A stretch of 64,000 nt of DNA from an uncultured Oscillospiraceae bacterium. Its GTDB lineage: Bacteria > Bacillota > Clostridia > Oscillospirales > Acutalibacteraceae. Under the pieces are notes generated by a model. It made no database searches. It was not told the origin of the DNA and saw only the letters and a program-made list of their open reading frames with translations. Of this stretch, positions 10,952 to 20,221 are shown piece by piece (within the stretch, counting starts at the first letter, position 1; each line of letters starts with the position of its first letter). Position numbers and translations under genes: made by a program. The DNA is taken from positions 4,962-68,961 of the forward strand of contig CABSLQ010000004.1 in NCBI GenBank assembly GCA_902478605.1, given 5' to 3'.

Positions 10952-10970
10952 AGCGAAAGGAGGAAGCCGT

Positions 10971-11915
10971 ATGCCGACGGTGTATCTGGTGGTTCCCTGC
11001 TATAACGAAGAGGCGGTGCTGCCCGAGACGCGGCGGCGGCTGACCGCCAAGCTGACCGCGCTCATGGAAACGGGCCGGGCCGACCCGCGCAGCCGTATCC
11101 TGTTCGTGGACGACGGCAGCCGGGACAACACCTGGCCCCTTATTGAAACCTATCACCGGGAGGATCCGCTTGTCTCCGGGCTCAAGCTTGCGCACAACCG
11201 CGGGCATCAGAACGCCCTGCTCGCCGGGCTGATGACCGCGCGGGAAAAGGCGGACTGCGTCATTTCGCTCGATGCGGATCTGCAGGACGACGTGGAGGCG
11301 ATCGACGCCTTTCTTGAGAAATACGCCGCGGGCTGCGAGGTGGTGTACGGCGTGCGCAGCCGGCGGGATGCGGACACCTTTTTCAAGCGCACCTCGGCGC
11401 AGGGCTTTTACCGGTTCATGAAGCTGCTTGGGGTGGATATCGTGTATAACCACGCGGATTACCGCCTCATGGGGCGGCGGGCACTGGATGCGCTGGCCCA
11501 GTACCGGGAAACCAATCTGTTTCTGCGCGGCATCGTACCCGAAATCGGCTTTAAAAGCGACGTGGTGCTGTACGAGCGGGCGGAGCGGTTCGCCGGAGAG
11601 AGCAAATACCCGCTGCGCAAAATGCTGCATTTTGCGGTGGACGGCATCACCTCCTTCAGCGTGCGGCCGCTCAAGGTAATTTCCAACTTCGGCCTGGTCA
11701 TTTCGATCGGCAGCGTGCTCGGCCTTCTGTACGCGCTGATCTCCCACTTCATGGGGGCGACGGTGGCGGGCTGGACGGCGATTGTGTGCTCCATCTGGCT
11801 GCTCGGCGGCATTCAGCTGCTTTGCCTGGGCGTACTGGGCGAATACATGGGTAAGATTTACAGCGAGGTCAAGGCGCGCCCGCGCTATATTGTGGAGACG
11901 CTGCTCGATGAATAA
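10971..11915 (+). CDS. family 2 glycosyltransferase, polyprenyl-phosphate type
   Basis: Paralogue of the protein at 5862-6797: GT-A domain beginning VYLVVPCYNEEAVLPETRR, metal/nucleotide motif DADLQDD (about 96-102), VDDGSRDNT, then two membrane helices (about 232-252 and 265-290) and the family tail EYMGKIYSEVKARPRYIVE. 314 residues from the ATG at 10971, which follows AAAGGAGG; the frame is open further upstream inside rsmE but without a start signal. Likely makes a polyprenyl-phosphate sugar for membrane or wall glycosylation (GtrB/YkoT-like). Probably co-transcribed with rsmE. Confidence 0.9.
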   Translation: MPTVYLVVPCYNEEAVLPETRRRLTAKLTALMETGRADPRSRILFVDDGSRDNTWPLIETYHREDPLVSGLKLAHNRGHQNALLAGLMTAREKADCVISLDADLQDDVEAIDAFLEKYAAGCEVVYGVRSRRDADTFFKRTSAQGFYRFMKLLGVDIVYNHADYRLMGRRALDALAQYRETNLFLRGIVPEIGFKSDVVLYERAERFAGESKYPLRKMLHFAVDGITSFSVRPLKVISNFGLVISIGSVLGLLYALISHFMGATVAGWTAIVCSIWLLGGIQLLCLGVLGEYMGKIYSEVKARPRYIVETLLDE

Positions 11916-11976
11916 GACGGGCGGCTTAATATCCCAACGGCTCCTGTGAAGCCGAACCAGAAAGGACCGAACGCAT

Positions 11977-12990
11977 ATGACGAAAAAAGAGCATGTGATG
12001 CAGGCCGTTCGCCATCAATCGTCCGATACGGTCCCCTACTGCATTCACCTGACGGGGGAAGCCTATGATCTGTATGGCGATCAGCTTCTTAAGGACTATT
12101 TCAACCGGGACGTCATGGACGATTATAAAGCCGGGCTTTTGTCCAAGATGCAGGCGGTCAATCTGTCTATCGGGAATTACATGCTGCCGCTGGATTTCCC
12201 GTGGTGGGACTGGGACTATGCCCATATGCCGGCGGCGTATGGAAATGCCGACGAGGTGCCGGAGGAGATGCCGGGCATTGTCCGGGAGGACACACCGGAA
12301 AATTTCGAGAAGTTCTATAGGAAAGCCGCTTATATATCCCAGAAATATCAGGTATTTAACACCTGCCTGATTTTTGGAAGCCATTGGGAAAAAGCCTATT
12401 TTACAAGAGGGATCGAAAACTTTCTGGCCGATATAGCCGGAGCGCCGGAATTTGCCCAGGCGCTTCTGGATTATATCATCCGCATCAATCTGGAAATCCT
12501 GCCGCGGCTGTTAAAGTGCAACGAAGTGGACGGCGTTTTGCTGGGAAGCGATTGGGGCTGTCAGAACGATCTCATCATGTCCCCCCAGGCCTGGAAACAG
12601 ATGATCAAGGCCGGAGAAAAAGCACAATATGCGCTGATACAGGCGGCTGGCAAAAAGGTGATGGTCCATTCCTGCGGGTGTATTTACCGGATTCTGGATG
12701 AACTGGTGGAGCTCGGCGTTGACATACTGAATCCGGTGCAGCCCGAATGCATGGATCTCCATCGGCTTAAGGAACAATATGGAGATGCCCTCACCTTCTG
12801 GGGCGGCATATCGACCCAGCGGACGCTGCCCTTCGGTACCCCGGAAGAGGTGAAAAAAGAGACCGAAGACACCATTAAGCGGATGAGCCAAAACGGCGGC
12901 TATATCACCTGTTCGTCCCAGGAAATCCAGGTGGACGTGCCGTATGAAAACCTGAAGATGCTCATCGATACGGCCAGGAGCTTCACATAA
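11977..12990 (+). CDS. uroporphyrinogen decarboxylase (URO-D) family protein
   Basis: URO-D superfamily TIM barrel, 337 residues. Beyond haem synthesis this superfamily includes corrinoid methyltransferases and many enzymes in sugar or osmolyte loci. A zinc-type HSCG (about residues 227-230) and WGGISTQRTLPFGTPEEV (about 272-289) resemble the methyltransferase subgroup (MtaA/MtbA-like and related) rather than HemE; the HemE N-terminal substrate Arg motif is not evident. No other haem genes are nearby. It stands alone between a glycosyltransferase and a terminator. I infer a methyl- or decarboxylase-type reaction of unknown substrate. Confidence 0.8.
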   Translation: MTKKEHVMQAVRHQSSDTVPYCIHLTGEAYDLYGDQLLKDYFNRDVMDDYKAGLLSKMQAVNLSIGNYMLPLDFPWWDWDYAHMPAAYGNADEVPEEMPGIVREDTPENFEKFYRKAAYISQKYQVFNTCLIFGSHWEKAYFTRGIENFLADIAGAPEFAQALLDYIIRINLEILPRLLKCNEVDGVLLGSDWGCQNDLIMSPQAWKQMIKAGEKAQYALIQAAGKKVMVHSCGCIYRILDELVELGVDILNPVQPECMDLHRLKEQYGDALTFWGGISTQRTLPFGTPEEVKKETEDTIKRMSQNGGYITCSSQEIQVDVPYENLKMLIDTARSFT

Positions 12991-13027
12991 GCCGGGTGCG
13001 GCTTACCGATCCTTTACGAAGCGAAAA

Positions 13028-13067
13028 GGGAGCGTAGCAGAATGGTTCTGCCGCGCTCCCTTTTTTA
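13028..13067. terminator. bidirectional terminator
   Basis: Stem GGGAGCG (13028-13034) with CGCTCCC (13054-13060), an inner CAGAA/TCTG pairing and a TTTTTT run at 13061. It separates the convergent URO-D gene and the U32 peptidase gene, whose stop lies inside the T run. Confidence 0.85.
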
Positions 13068-15146
13068 TTCTACTCCGCGGCGGTACAGGCCGCGCGTGAT
13101 ACCGGCGGGGGCGGTTGCCGCCCCGCTGCGGTAATCCCGCAGAATGGCCGCCGCCTCGCCGGGCGTTTCGGTTGTGAAATGGAACAGCCAGAAATCGAGC
13201 GATGGGATCTCTTCCCGTTTATCCGCCCAGTAGAGCGGCACCGCGTTGAGCAGCTCGGTACAGCCGCCGTCGCAGGCAAGGGGGAATCGCACCCCCTTGC
13301 GATCGGTGAGACCGCAGCTTCCCCGCGTGCCGCAGCCGCCGGCGGCCGCCCGGTGCGGGCAGGCACGGCAAAGCATGAGCGGCTGCCGCCCGTAGAGGAG
13401 CAGACCGGTTGGAATGGGCCGGTGCGCGATGTGGGCGGTCTGCCGGAAGGTCAGCTCCATCGACAGGGTGGCGGCAGCCAATCCCCTTTCGGCGTAAAAG
13501 GCCAGCGCTTCTTCATTGACGAGATTCAATCCAAAACCGCCCACCGGCGGCAGCCCGGCTTCCAGTGCGAGGGGCAGCGCCCCCGCATTGCCGCACAGGG
13601 CAAAACGGGCCCCCGCCTCCCTGGCGGCGTGCAGTGCCCGGCGGACTTCCTGCTCCCGGCCAAACAGCCCGCGGGGAATTTCCACACCAAGGCGGCCGTC
13701 ATCCGCCGCCTGTTGCAGCTTGTCTGCCGGCGTAAAAAGGGGCAGAATCACATCATCCGCCGCCTGTGCGCCGGGCAGCTGTTCCACTGCGGCCAGCCGC
13801 ACAACAAAACGGGGCTGGCCGGCCGTTTGCCTGTCCGGGAGTACGGCGGGCCGGGCATGCGCATCAAAGGGGACGGGCGTGCGCTCCGCCCGCTTTGTCA
13901 GCAGGGTATCCAGCGCCTCCCGCCGCAGGGCGTTGAGACGGGACACCGGTACCGCGAGGCCTTCGCCGATGTGACAGCGGATGGCTGGGGTACAAAAGGG
14001 GGTGCCGCCCGTTTTGCTGAGCTGTTCAGCGGCGCGGGCCTCGTCAAGCGGGCGGTTCACCGCCGGCTGTGCTCCGTCGCCTTCCACCCGGACGGTGCAG
14101 CGGCCGTCGGCCGCCTCCAGCGCCGTTTGTTCACGGGTGACGGTCAGGTCAAGCGTCACGGGAATGGCGGGCCGCTCCTTATCATACAGGCGGGCGAGCC
14201 GGCCGAGCACTGGCCCTGCCGCCGTCACATCCTCCTTGCGCCGCGCGCCGAACAGAGAGCGATCCCGTACCCCTTTGTAATACCCGTCTGTAAAACCGGA
14301 GCGGGAAAATACCGGTTGTAAATCTTGGACCAGCGCCGGGGAGGGCGATTCGCCCCGGGCGGCGGCACGGCAGACGGCCACGGCGGCGGCCACGTATTCG
14401 GGCCGTTTCATGCGTCCCTCGATTTTGAAGGAGGTCACGCCGGCGGCGGACAGCTCTTCTATATAGGGCCACAGGGACAGATCGCGCAGGCTGAGGGCCG
14501 TCTCCCCTTCTGCGGCCTGTCTGGACGCGTGGGTGAAGGGCAGGCGGCAGGGCTGGGCACACAGGCCGCGGTTGCCGCTGCGTCCGCCGAGCATAGCGGA
14601 GAGATAGCATTGCCCCGACACGCACATGCACAGCGCACCGTGCACGAATACTTCCAGCTCACAGTCCTGTCCGGCGCAGGCGGCGATCTCCTCCCGCGTC
14701 ATTTCCCGGGCAAGCACCACGCGGGAAAAGCCCGCGTCACGCAGCAGGCGTACCCCGGCCGGCGTATGACAGGAAAGCTGCGTCGAGGCGTGCAGCGGCA
14801 TGGCGGGCGCGGCGGCACGGAGGCGGCGCGCCAGGCCCACGTCCTGCACAATGAGCGCATCGATGCCGAGGGCGCAGGCCTCTTCTGCCACGGCGAGAGC
14901 GGCGGGCAGCTCCTCCTGCCGCACCAGCGTGTTGAGCGTCAGGTGAACCGCCACGCCCCGGGCATGGCAATAAGACACCGCCTCCCGGAGGGCGGCGGTG
15001 TCGAAGTTGCGGGCGCCCTGTCGGGCATTAAAGGCGGAAGCCCCCAAATACACGGCGTCCGCCCCGGCGCGCACCGCCGCGGTCAGGGCGTCGGGCGAAC
15101 CGGCGGGCGCGAGAATTTCGGGTCCGCTGCCAGCCGGCCGGTTCAA
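13065..15146 (-). CDS. U32 family peptidase/tRNA hydroxylation-type protein
   Basis: Peptidase U32 family protein of 693 residues with a C-terminal DUF3656-like extension. Family relatives (TrhP, RlhA) are needed for hydroxylation of tRNA U34 or of 23S rRNA, so a role in RNA hydroxylation is as likely as proteolysis. It begins ILAPAGSPDALTAAVRAGADAVYLG; the U32 signature ELEVFVHGALCMCVSGQCYLS lies near residues 160-185 with its clustered Cys. A second Cys-rich patch (CRACPH..GGCGTRGSCG, about 590-610) may bind a metal cluster. The start overlaps the zapA stop by four bases, a pairing common in Firmicutes. Confidence 0.88.
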   Translation of the reverse strand: MNRPAGSGPEILAPAGSPDALTAAVRAGADAVYLGASAFNARQGARNFDTAALREAVSYCHARGVAVHLTLNTLVRQEELPAALAVAEEACALGIDALIVQDVGLARRLRAAAPAMPLHASTQLSCHTPAGVRLLRDAGFSRVVLAREMTREEIAACAGQDCELEVFVHGALCMCVSGQCYLSAMLGGRSGNRGLCAQPCRLPFTHASRQAAEGETALSLRDLSLWPYIEELSAAGVTSFKIEGRMKRPEYVAAAVAVCRAAARGESPSPALVQDLQPVFSRSGFTDGYYKGVRDRSLFGARRKEDVTAAGPVLGRLARLYDKERPAIPVTLDLTVTREQTALEAADGRCTVRVEGDGAQPAVNRPLDEARAAEQLSKTGGTPFCTPAIRCHIGEGLAVPVSRLNALRREALDTLLTKRAERTPVPFDAHARPAVLPDRQTAGQPRFVVRLAAVEQLPGAQAADDVILPLFTPADKLQQAADDGRLGVEIPRGLFGREQEVRRALHAAREAGARFALCGNAGALPLALEAGLPPVGGFGLNLVNEEALAFYAERGLAAATLSMELTFRQTAHIAHRPIPTGLLLYGRQPLMLCRACPHRAAAGGCGTRGSCGLTDRKGVRFPLACDGGCTELLNAVPLYWADKREEIPSLDFWLFHFTTETPGEAAAILRDYRSGAATAPAGITRGLYRRGVE

Positions 15147-15490
15147 CGGGCCGCCAGCCTTTTCTGCAACTCGTCGATCTCCCGGCGCAGGCGGTCGATC
15201 TCCCGGTGCGCGTTATCCGCCGCCTGGCGATAACGGGAATTGTCATCGAGATAGTCTTTCATCTGGGCGCGCAGGTTATCGGCGGTGGCCTCCGCCTTTT
15301 TGGCGTCGTTCGCCCGGACAAGGGCGGTGAGCACGGCCGCCATCAGGGCGGAAATGCGATCGTCGCTGTTCATCAGATTGCGCATGTCGGCGTCCAGCTG
15401 CGCGCCAAGCTCCTGGATATAGCCCTCCGGCTCGTCGGTGGTCAGCGAATATTCTGCGCCGCAAATAGTCAGACGCACCTTGTTCATCAT
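15143..15490 (-). CDS. zapA: cell division protein ZapA-like
   Basis: Small FtsZ-ring associated protein of about 115 residues. It starts MMNKVRLTICGAEYSLTTDEPEGYIQELGAQLD, the usual ZapA beginning, followed by a long helix with heptad-like repeats suited to dimerisation (about 65-115, rich in Arg/Glu/Asp). The ATG at 15490 is chosen because AAAGGA is eight bases upstream; an upstream in-frame ATG at 15556 falls only a few bases after the TATAAT at 15550-15545 and so lies outside the likely transcript. ZapA crosslinks FtsZ filaments at mid-cell. It is coupled to the U32 gene. Confidence 0.85.
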   Translation of the reverse strand: MMNKVRLTICGAEYSLTTDEPEGYIQELGAQLDADMRNLMNSDDRISALMAAVLTALVRANDAKKAEATADNLRAQMKDYLDDNSRYRQAADNAHREIDRLRREIDELQKRLAAR

Positions 15491-15544
15491 ACAAAACATC
15501 CTTTCCGGCAGGGCAGCCGCATTATTAATCGATGGGTTACTGTC

Positions 15545-15550
15545 ATTATA
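15545..15550 (-). promoter_or_regulatory. -10 element (TATAAT) for zapA-U32
   Basis: A perfect TATAAT on the minus strand (15550-15545), about 55 bases before the zapA ATG. No good -35 hexamer stands 16-18 bases upstream, so only the -10 element is claimed. Confidence 0.45.
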
Positions 15551-15699
15551 CCGCAAATTTTGTCGGGAAGGAAGAGGGCAAAAGGGAAAAAATGCAGACT
15601 TCGCCGTACCATGCCGGCCTCTGCCCTGTTTGCCGCGTTTTTCATATTCGGGAGCCTGTGCGGTCCGGCCAGAACGGCTTAATGCCGATAGGCGGCGTT

Positions 15700-16557
15700 T
15701 TACTCGGGATCCAGCACCAGGGCCTGTCTCCCCTGCTCCTCCCAGCGGGTGAAGAAGAGAGAACGGGAATAGGTCTGGGGAACGGCCTGCTCGCTGAGAG
15801 GATCGTGCACCGTCACCGTGGTATCGTCGTAGTCGACGAGTACAAGACAGTGCTCATTCCCAAGCCATTCGTACACTTCATCGGTATAGACGCCATCCCG
15901 GATGAGATACCAGGAGGAGCTGCCCACCAGGGAGGGCTCCATATACATGGTGGCCCAGATACACACCGGCTGCCCCGCGTCGACGGCATCCAGAATGTCC
16001 TGTTCGGTCCCGCCGGTCAGCAGGCGCACCGTCGCGCCGCCGCCCGCCTCGTCGATGAGCATCTGCATGGTGTCGGCCAGCGGCTCGGAATATACGCCGA
16101 ACCCGCTGGAGGAATACGGATTGCCGATAAAAACCTCGTGTGGGTCGGGGCCGTACAGCTGCCCGTCCACCGTTTCCAGATTCTGCTTGGGCAGTGCGTC
16201 GGCCACTTCTTCTTTGGTGTATGAGTACCCGTAAGCCTGCAGCAGCATGGCCGCCGCCGTGCTTTCGCAGCCGGTGGGCAGCTCGGGCAGCTGCAGGATA
16301 ACCGGCACCGCCGTGAGCGGCGGTATGGTCGGCTTCGTCTGGGTTGTGGTTGTGGTGGTTGTAGGCGTAGTCGTGGAGGTGCGTAACGGCTCCGGAACGT
16401 CCTGTTCGATTTCCGGCGGCCCCACATTGGCTTGGATCAGCATCGGCTTTACCACCAAAAGAAAGCCCGCCGTCAGCGCGGCCAGGGCGGCCAGCATGAC
16501 CATAATCAGCAGGATGGCCGCGGGCCGGCGGGTGCGTTTTGGCTTGTGTTGAGGCAT
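15700..16557 (-). CDS. secreted/membrane-anchored C39-type peptidase
   Basis: Papain-like C39-family protein, about 285 residues. N-terminal basic stretch then one membrane segment (AAILLIMVMLAALAALTAGFLLV, written in parts: AAILLIMVML and AALAALTAGF, about 14-36), a Thr-rich linker near 55-80, then the catalytic domain. VILQLPELPTGCESTAAAML (about 85-104) contains the Cys nucleophile in GCES; GNEHCLVLVDYD (about 232-243) supplies the His and VHDPL the Asp-type residue. Predicted to act outside the membrane on peptides or cell-wall proteins. ATG 16557 is preferred over an upstream TTG. A 30-codon membrane peptide gene lies 118 bases upstream on the same strand. Confidence 0.8.
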   Translation of the reverse strand: MPQHKPKRTRRPAAILLIMVMLAALAALTAGFLLVVKPMLIQANVGPPEIEQDVPEPLRTSTTTPTTTTTTTQTKPTIPPLTAVPVILQLPELPTGCESTAAAMLLQAYGYSYTKEEVADALPKQNLETVDGQLYGPDPHEVFIGNPYSSSGFGVYSEPLADTMQMLIDEAGGGATVRLLTGGTEQDILDAVDAGQPVCIWATMYMEPSLVGSSSWYLIRDGVYTDEVYEWLGNEHCLVLVDYDDTTVTVHDPLSEQAVPQTYSRSLFFTRWEEQGRQALVLDPE

Positions 16558-16674
16558 GGCGGAGAATTCCCCCTCTGTCAATTACACATAATATAAAGTT
16601 CTAATAGTATACCATGTGTGGTGCCTCTTATAATGAAAATCGGAAAATATGAAAGTCGAAAAACACAGAAGACA

Positions 16675-16767
16675 TCAGCGGCGGCGGGATCGAAAAATAC
16701 CCTCCAGCGCGAGCACGGCCGCCAGATTGAGCAGAAGCGTTACAAGAAGTTTCTGATATGTTTTCAT
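16675..16767 (-). CDS. 30-residue hydrophobic peptide
   Basis: A short open frame with a good ribosome site: GAGG seven bases before the ATG at 16767, stop at 16675. The product starts MKTYQKLLVTLLLNLAAVLA, continues LEGIF and ends RSRRR: a basic start, about 17 hydrophobic residues and a cluster of Arg at the end. That is the pattern of a single-pass membrane peptide. It lies just upstream of, and on the same strand as, the C39-type peptidase. Function unknown; small toxin, membrane regulator or peptidase partner are all possible. The ribosome site and clean membrane pattern are the support; length alone would not be convincing. Confidence 0.5.
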   Translation of the reverse strand: MKTYQKLLVTLLLNLAAVLALEGIFRSRRR

Positions 16768-16911
16768 GGAAAAACCTCGTTTTCTGTCGCGGTAAATGGA
16801 CGTCTGTCTTCACCTTACCGAAAAAAACGGGAAAAGTAAAGGGCACGGGAGCAATTCCCTCCCGGGAATTGCCGGCAGGACTGGACAAGTGTGGATTTTA
16901 CAAAGCAAAGG

Positions 16912-16940
16912 TTGCAACCGGAGGAAAAAAACGGTAGTAT
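16912..16940 (+). promoter_or_regulatory. possible promoter for the alpha/beta hydrolase
   Basis: TTGCAA (16912-16917), a 17-base spacer and TAGTAT (16935-16940; four of six consensus bases), 24 bases before the ATG at 16964. Confidence 0.4.
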
Positions 16941-16963
16941 AGAGTATAGACAGAAAAGGGGCG

Positions 16964-17908
16964 ATGCAAATGGCCGGCGCTACCGAGACACTGTGGAAAG
17001 GACAAAGCTCTGACGGGGAGCACACGCTGTATGCGTCCATCTGGACGCCCGATGACGGCGGTATCCGGGCCGTGATCCAGATTTGTCACGGTATGACCGA
17101 GCATATCCGCTGCTACGACCGGTTTGCCCGGGCGCTCTGTGCGCACGGCTTCGTGGTTTGCGGTGACGATCATCTGGGGCACGGGCGTACAGCGGAACGG
17201 CCGGAGGACCTCGGCTTTTTCGGCGAAAGGGATGGTGTGCGCCATCTCGTGGAGGATGAACAGCGGCTGCGCGAAGAGATGCAGCACCGCTATCCGGACA
17301 AGCCGTATTTTCTGCTGGGACACAGTATGGGGTCCTTTATCACCCGGCGGTATATCACACAGTATGCGGACGGACTCGCGGGGTATATATGCTGCGGCAC
17401 GGCAGGGCGCAACCCGCTGACCGGTCTGGGGATTGGCCTTGCCAATCTGATGGTGGCCCTGCGCGGTGCCGGAACAGAGGGGCGCTTCCTCGATCGCCTG
17501 GCCTTCGGTACGTATAATGACCGCTTTGGAGGGAATGGCCCGTCCCGGAAGTGGCTCACACGGGATATGCAGTCCTATCCCGATGTGGAGGGAGACGAAA
17601 AATGGGGTTTTGTCTTCACCAACGCGGGATTTCGCGACCTGTTCCGCCTGCTGCGCAGCGTGACGGGGATGCCGTGGGCCCGGCGGGTGCCGGCCGGGCT
17701 GCCCATTGCCCTCTTCTCAGGGGATATGGATCCGGTCGGCAGCTTCGGCAAAGGACCGCGGCAGGTGTACGGCTGGCTGAAGAAGGCCGGCGTACAGGAT
17801 GTGTCGCTGAAACTGTATCCCGATGCGCGGCACGAACTGCACAACGAGATAAACCGGGACGAATTTCTGCGTGATGTGGTCACGTGGGTGGAGCAGCACC
17901 TTGCCTAG
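16964..17908 (+). CDS. alpha/beta hydrolase, monoacylglycerol lipase/lysophospholipase-like
   Basis: Serine hydrolase of the Hydrolase_4 group, 314 residues. HGMTEH (about 43-48) forms the oxyanion-hole region, LLGHSMGSF (about 119-127) is the nucleophile elbow, GDMDPVG (about 257-263) gives the acid and DARHELHNE (about 288-296) the His. No signal peptide is evident, so it is likely cytoplasmic and acts on monoacylglycerols or lysophospholipids. It is followed 50 bases later by dut; co-transcription is possible but not essential. Confidence 0.9.
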   Translation: MQMAGATETLWKGQSSDGEHTLYASIWTPDDGGIRAVIQICHGMTEHIRCYDRFARALCAHGFVVCGDDHLGHGRTAERPEDLGFFGERDGVRHLVEDEQRLREEMQHRYPDKPYFLLGHSMGSFITRRYITQYADGLAGYICCGTAGRNPLTGLGIGLANLMVALRGAGTEGRFLDRLAFGTYNDRFGGNGPSRKWLTRDMQSYPDVEGDEKWGFVFTNAGFRDLFRLLRSVTGMPWARRVPAGLPIALFSGDMDPVGSFGKGPRQVYGWLKKAGVQDVSLKLYPDARHELHNEINRDEFLRDVVTWVEQHLA

Positions 17909-17959
17909 CTCCGGCAGATCCCCGTCCGCAGTATGTGAAAAAGAAAGGATACCGATACC

Positions 17960-18397
17960 ATGCAGTTAAAAATACAGAAGCTGGACCCCAGGGCGCAGCT
18001 GCCCGTCCGTTCCACGCCGGGCAGCGCCGGCGCCGATCTGCACGCCGTGCTGGACGAGCCGCTGCCGGTGCCGCCCGGCGGCCGCGTCAGCGTTCCCACC
18101 GGCATTGCCATCGGCCTGCCCGGCCCCGAGACGGTAGGCCTGGTTTACGCGCGCAGCGGTCTGGCGGTTAAACACGGCCTGACCCTCTCCAACGGCGTGG
18201 GCGTCATCGACAGCGACTATACCGGTGAAATCCGGGTCGGCCTGGTCAACCTGTCCGATCAGCCCTATACCATTCAGCCGGGCGAACGCATTGCCCAGCT
18301 GGTGGTGGCGCCCGTCTGTCTGCCGGAGTTCGTATTGGTGGACGCGTTGGAAGAGACCCAGCGGGGAGCCGGCGGATTCGGTTCCACCGGCCGGTGA
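17960..18397 (+). CDS. dut: deoxyuridine 5'-triphosphate nucleotidohydrolase
   Basis: Trimeric dUTPase that hydrolyses dUTP to dUMP and pyrophosphate, 145 residues. The five family motifs are visible: PGSAGADLHA (about 20-29), ARSGLAVKHG (about 61-70), GVIDSDYTGEI (about 77-87), ERIAQLVV (about 106-113) and the C-terminal Gly-rich RGAGGFGSTG (about 134-143) that closes over the substrate. It precedes maf by 16 bases, so two house-cleaning nucleotide enzymes sit together. Confidence 0.96.
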   Translation: MQLKIQKLDPRAQLPVRSTPGSAGADLHAVLDEPLPVPPGGRVSVPTGIAIGLPGPETVGLVYARSGLAVKHGLTLSNGVGVIDSDYTGEIRVGLVNLSDQPYTIQPGERIAQLVVAPVCLPEFVLVDALEETQRGAGGFGSTGR

Positions 18398-18413
18398 AGG
18401 CAGAGGGAGATTC

Positions 18414-18983
18414 ATGAAAAATAAACAACCGATAATATTAGCGTCTGCTTCTCCGAGGAGGCGGGAGATCCTGCAGCTGCTGGATATTCCATTTGAAGCG
18501 CACCCGGCTTCCGGCGAGCGGGCGCCAGAGGGCTTGTCCCCGGTGGAACGGGTGGAGGCCCTCGCCCGCAGCAAGGCGGAGGAGGTAGCGGCCGCTTTCC
18601 CGGAACGCCTGGTGGTAGGAGCGGACACGATGGTGGTTGTGGACGACCGCGTACTTGGCAAACCGCGGGACAGAGAGGAAGCCATTGCCATGCTGCTGGC
18701 TCTGCAGGGGCGCACCCACGAGGTGATGACCGGCGTATGGGTGTGCGCTCCGCAGCGCGCCGCCGGCTTCGTGGACCGGACGCAGGTGGCTTTTTATCCC
18801 ATGACACGGGCCGAGGCCGCCGCTTATGTGGATACGGGAGAACCGATGGACAAAGCCGGCGCCTATGGCATTCAGGGGCGCGGCATGCGATTTATCCGGG
18901 GAATCCGGGGGGATTTTTATACAGTAATGGGATTACCGGGGGCACGGCTGGCGCGCTTTTTGGAAGAATTTCTGAATTTGTAA
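18414..18983 (+). CDS. maf: Maf-family nucleotide pyrophosphatase
   Basis: Maf/YhdE-type nucleoside triphosphate pyrophosphatase acting on dTTP/UTP or modified nucleotides; 189 residues. It begins with the signature LASASPRRREIL (about 9-20); VVGADTMVVVDD (about 64-75) and LGKPRDREEA (about 78-87) form the rest of the active site. The ATG at 18414 follows AGGGAGA. In Firmicutes maf commonly stands just upstream of mreB, as here. Confidence 0.94.
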   Translation: MKNKQPIILASASPRRREILQLLDIPFEAHPASGERAPEGLSPVERVEALARSKAEEVAAAFPERLVVGADTMVVVDDRVLGKPRDREEAIAMLLALQGRTHEVMTGVWVCAPQRAAGFVDRTQVAFYPMTRAEAAAYVDTGEPMDKAGAYGIQGRGMRFIRGIRGDFYTVMGLPGARLARFLEEFLNL

Positions 18984-19023
18984 GAAAAAGCCAAAATATT
19001 TGCAAATATTTAGCATTACCCGG

Positions 19024-19052
19024 TTGAGAAATTTTTTCGGACAGTATATAAT
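19024..19052 (+). promoter_or_regulatory. sigma-A promoter for the mre operon
   Basis: TTGAGA (19024-19029), a 17-base spacer and a perfect TATAAT (19047-19052), about 138 bases before the mreB start, implying a leader of about 130 bases. Confidence 0.8.
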
Positions 19053-19189
19053 ATATGGGTTAATAGCCAATTATACAGATAGGCGCGCTCCGCCAAAGGC
19101 GGCCGGGCGCATGCGGTGACATACACAACAGCGCTGCGGGTAAGCGGCAGACAGATGGGGGAACACCCGCACAGGAAAGGAAGAGGAAC

Positions 19190-20200
19190 ATGTTTTTGAA
19201 TCGGGATATCGGCATTGATTTGGGTACGGCGAATACGCTGGTGTATATGCGGGGTAAGGGCATCGTTATGCGCGAGCCCTCTGTTGTGGCGGTCGACGTC
19301 AAAAAAGAAGAGGTCATGGCGGTCGGCAGCGAGGCGAAGGAAATGATCGGCCGTACGCCGGGCTCCATCTCGGCGGTGCGTCCGCTCAAGGATGGCGTCA
19401 TCGCGGATTTTGAAGTGACGTCGGAGATGCTGCGCCATTTTATCAAGGCGGCGATGCACAACTCGATGTTCCATCGGCCCCGGCTCATTGTCTGCATTCC
19501 CTCCGGCGTGACCGAAGTGGAGCGCCGCGCGGTGGATGAGGCGGCACGCCAGGCGGGTGCCAAGGATGTGGAGCTCATTGCGGAGCCGATGGCTGCGGCC
19601 ATCGGTGCGGGGCTGCAGGTCGAGGAAGCGGCCGGCTGCATGGTGGTCGACATCGGCGGCGGCACTTCCGAGGTGGCGGTTATTTCGCTGGGCGATATCG
19701 TGACCTCCTGCTCGGTGCGCACGGCGGGCGATGATTTCGACGAAGCGATTATTTCCTACATCAAGAAAAAATACAACCTGCTCATCGGCGAGCGCACGGC
19801 GGAGGACATCAAAATTAAGCTGGGTTCCGCCTTCCCCTATGACGACGAACAGAGCATGGATGTCAAGGGCCGCAACCTGGTGGACGGCCTGCCGAAAAAC
19901 ATCACGGTCACCTCGGAGGAGATCCGCGAGTCACTGGCCGACCCGGTCAGCGCGATTGTGGACGCCATCCGTTCCACGCTGGAACGCACGCCCCCCGAGC
20001 TGTCCGCCGACATCATCAACAACGGGATCATGCTCACGGGCGGCGGCGCGCTTCTGCGCGGGCTCGATGTGCTCATCAACCGGGAAACGGGCATGCCGGT
20101 GCATGTGGCGGAAAATCCGCTCGACTGCGTCGTGATGGGCACGGGCAAGTGCCTGGATCTCGGGATGGTCAGCAATTTCCGCACCAATCGCAGTAAATAA
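19190..20200 (+). CDS. mreB: rod shape-determining protein MreB
   Basis: Actin-like cytoskeletal ATPase that organises lateral wall synthesis. 336 residues, normal. It starts with an amphipathic [20 protein letters not shown]; phosphate-binding loops DLGTANT (about 9-15) and [17 protein letters not shown] (about 153-169) and the adenosine motif [12 protein letters not shown] (about 285-296) are present. First gene of mreB-mreC-mreD-mrdA, with a perfect 14-base inverted repeat between it and mreC. Confidence 0.97.
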   Translation: MFLNRDIGIDLGTANTLVYMRGKGIVMREPSVVAVDVKKEEVMAVGSEAKEMIGRTPGSISAVRPLKDGVIADFEVTSEMLRHFIKAAMHNSMFHRPRLIVCIPSGVTEVERRAVDEAARQAGAKDVELIAEPMAAAIGAGLQVEEAAGCMVVDIGGGTSEVAVISLGDIVTSCSVRTAGDDFDEAIISYIKKKYNLLIGERTAEDIKIKLGSAFPYDDEQSMDVKGRNLVDGLPKNITVTSEEIRESLADPVSAIVDAIRSTLERTPPELSADIINNGIMLTGGGALLRGLDVLINRETGMPVHVAENPLDCVVMGTGKCLDLGMVSNFRTNRSK

Positions 20201-20221
20201 TTGGTCCAAATACAATCGTTA

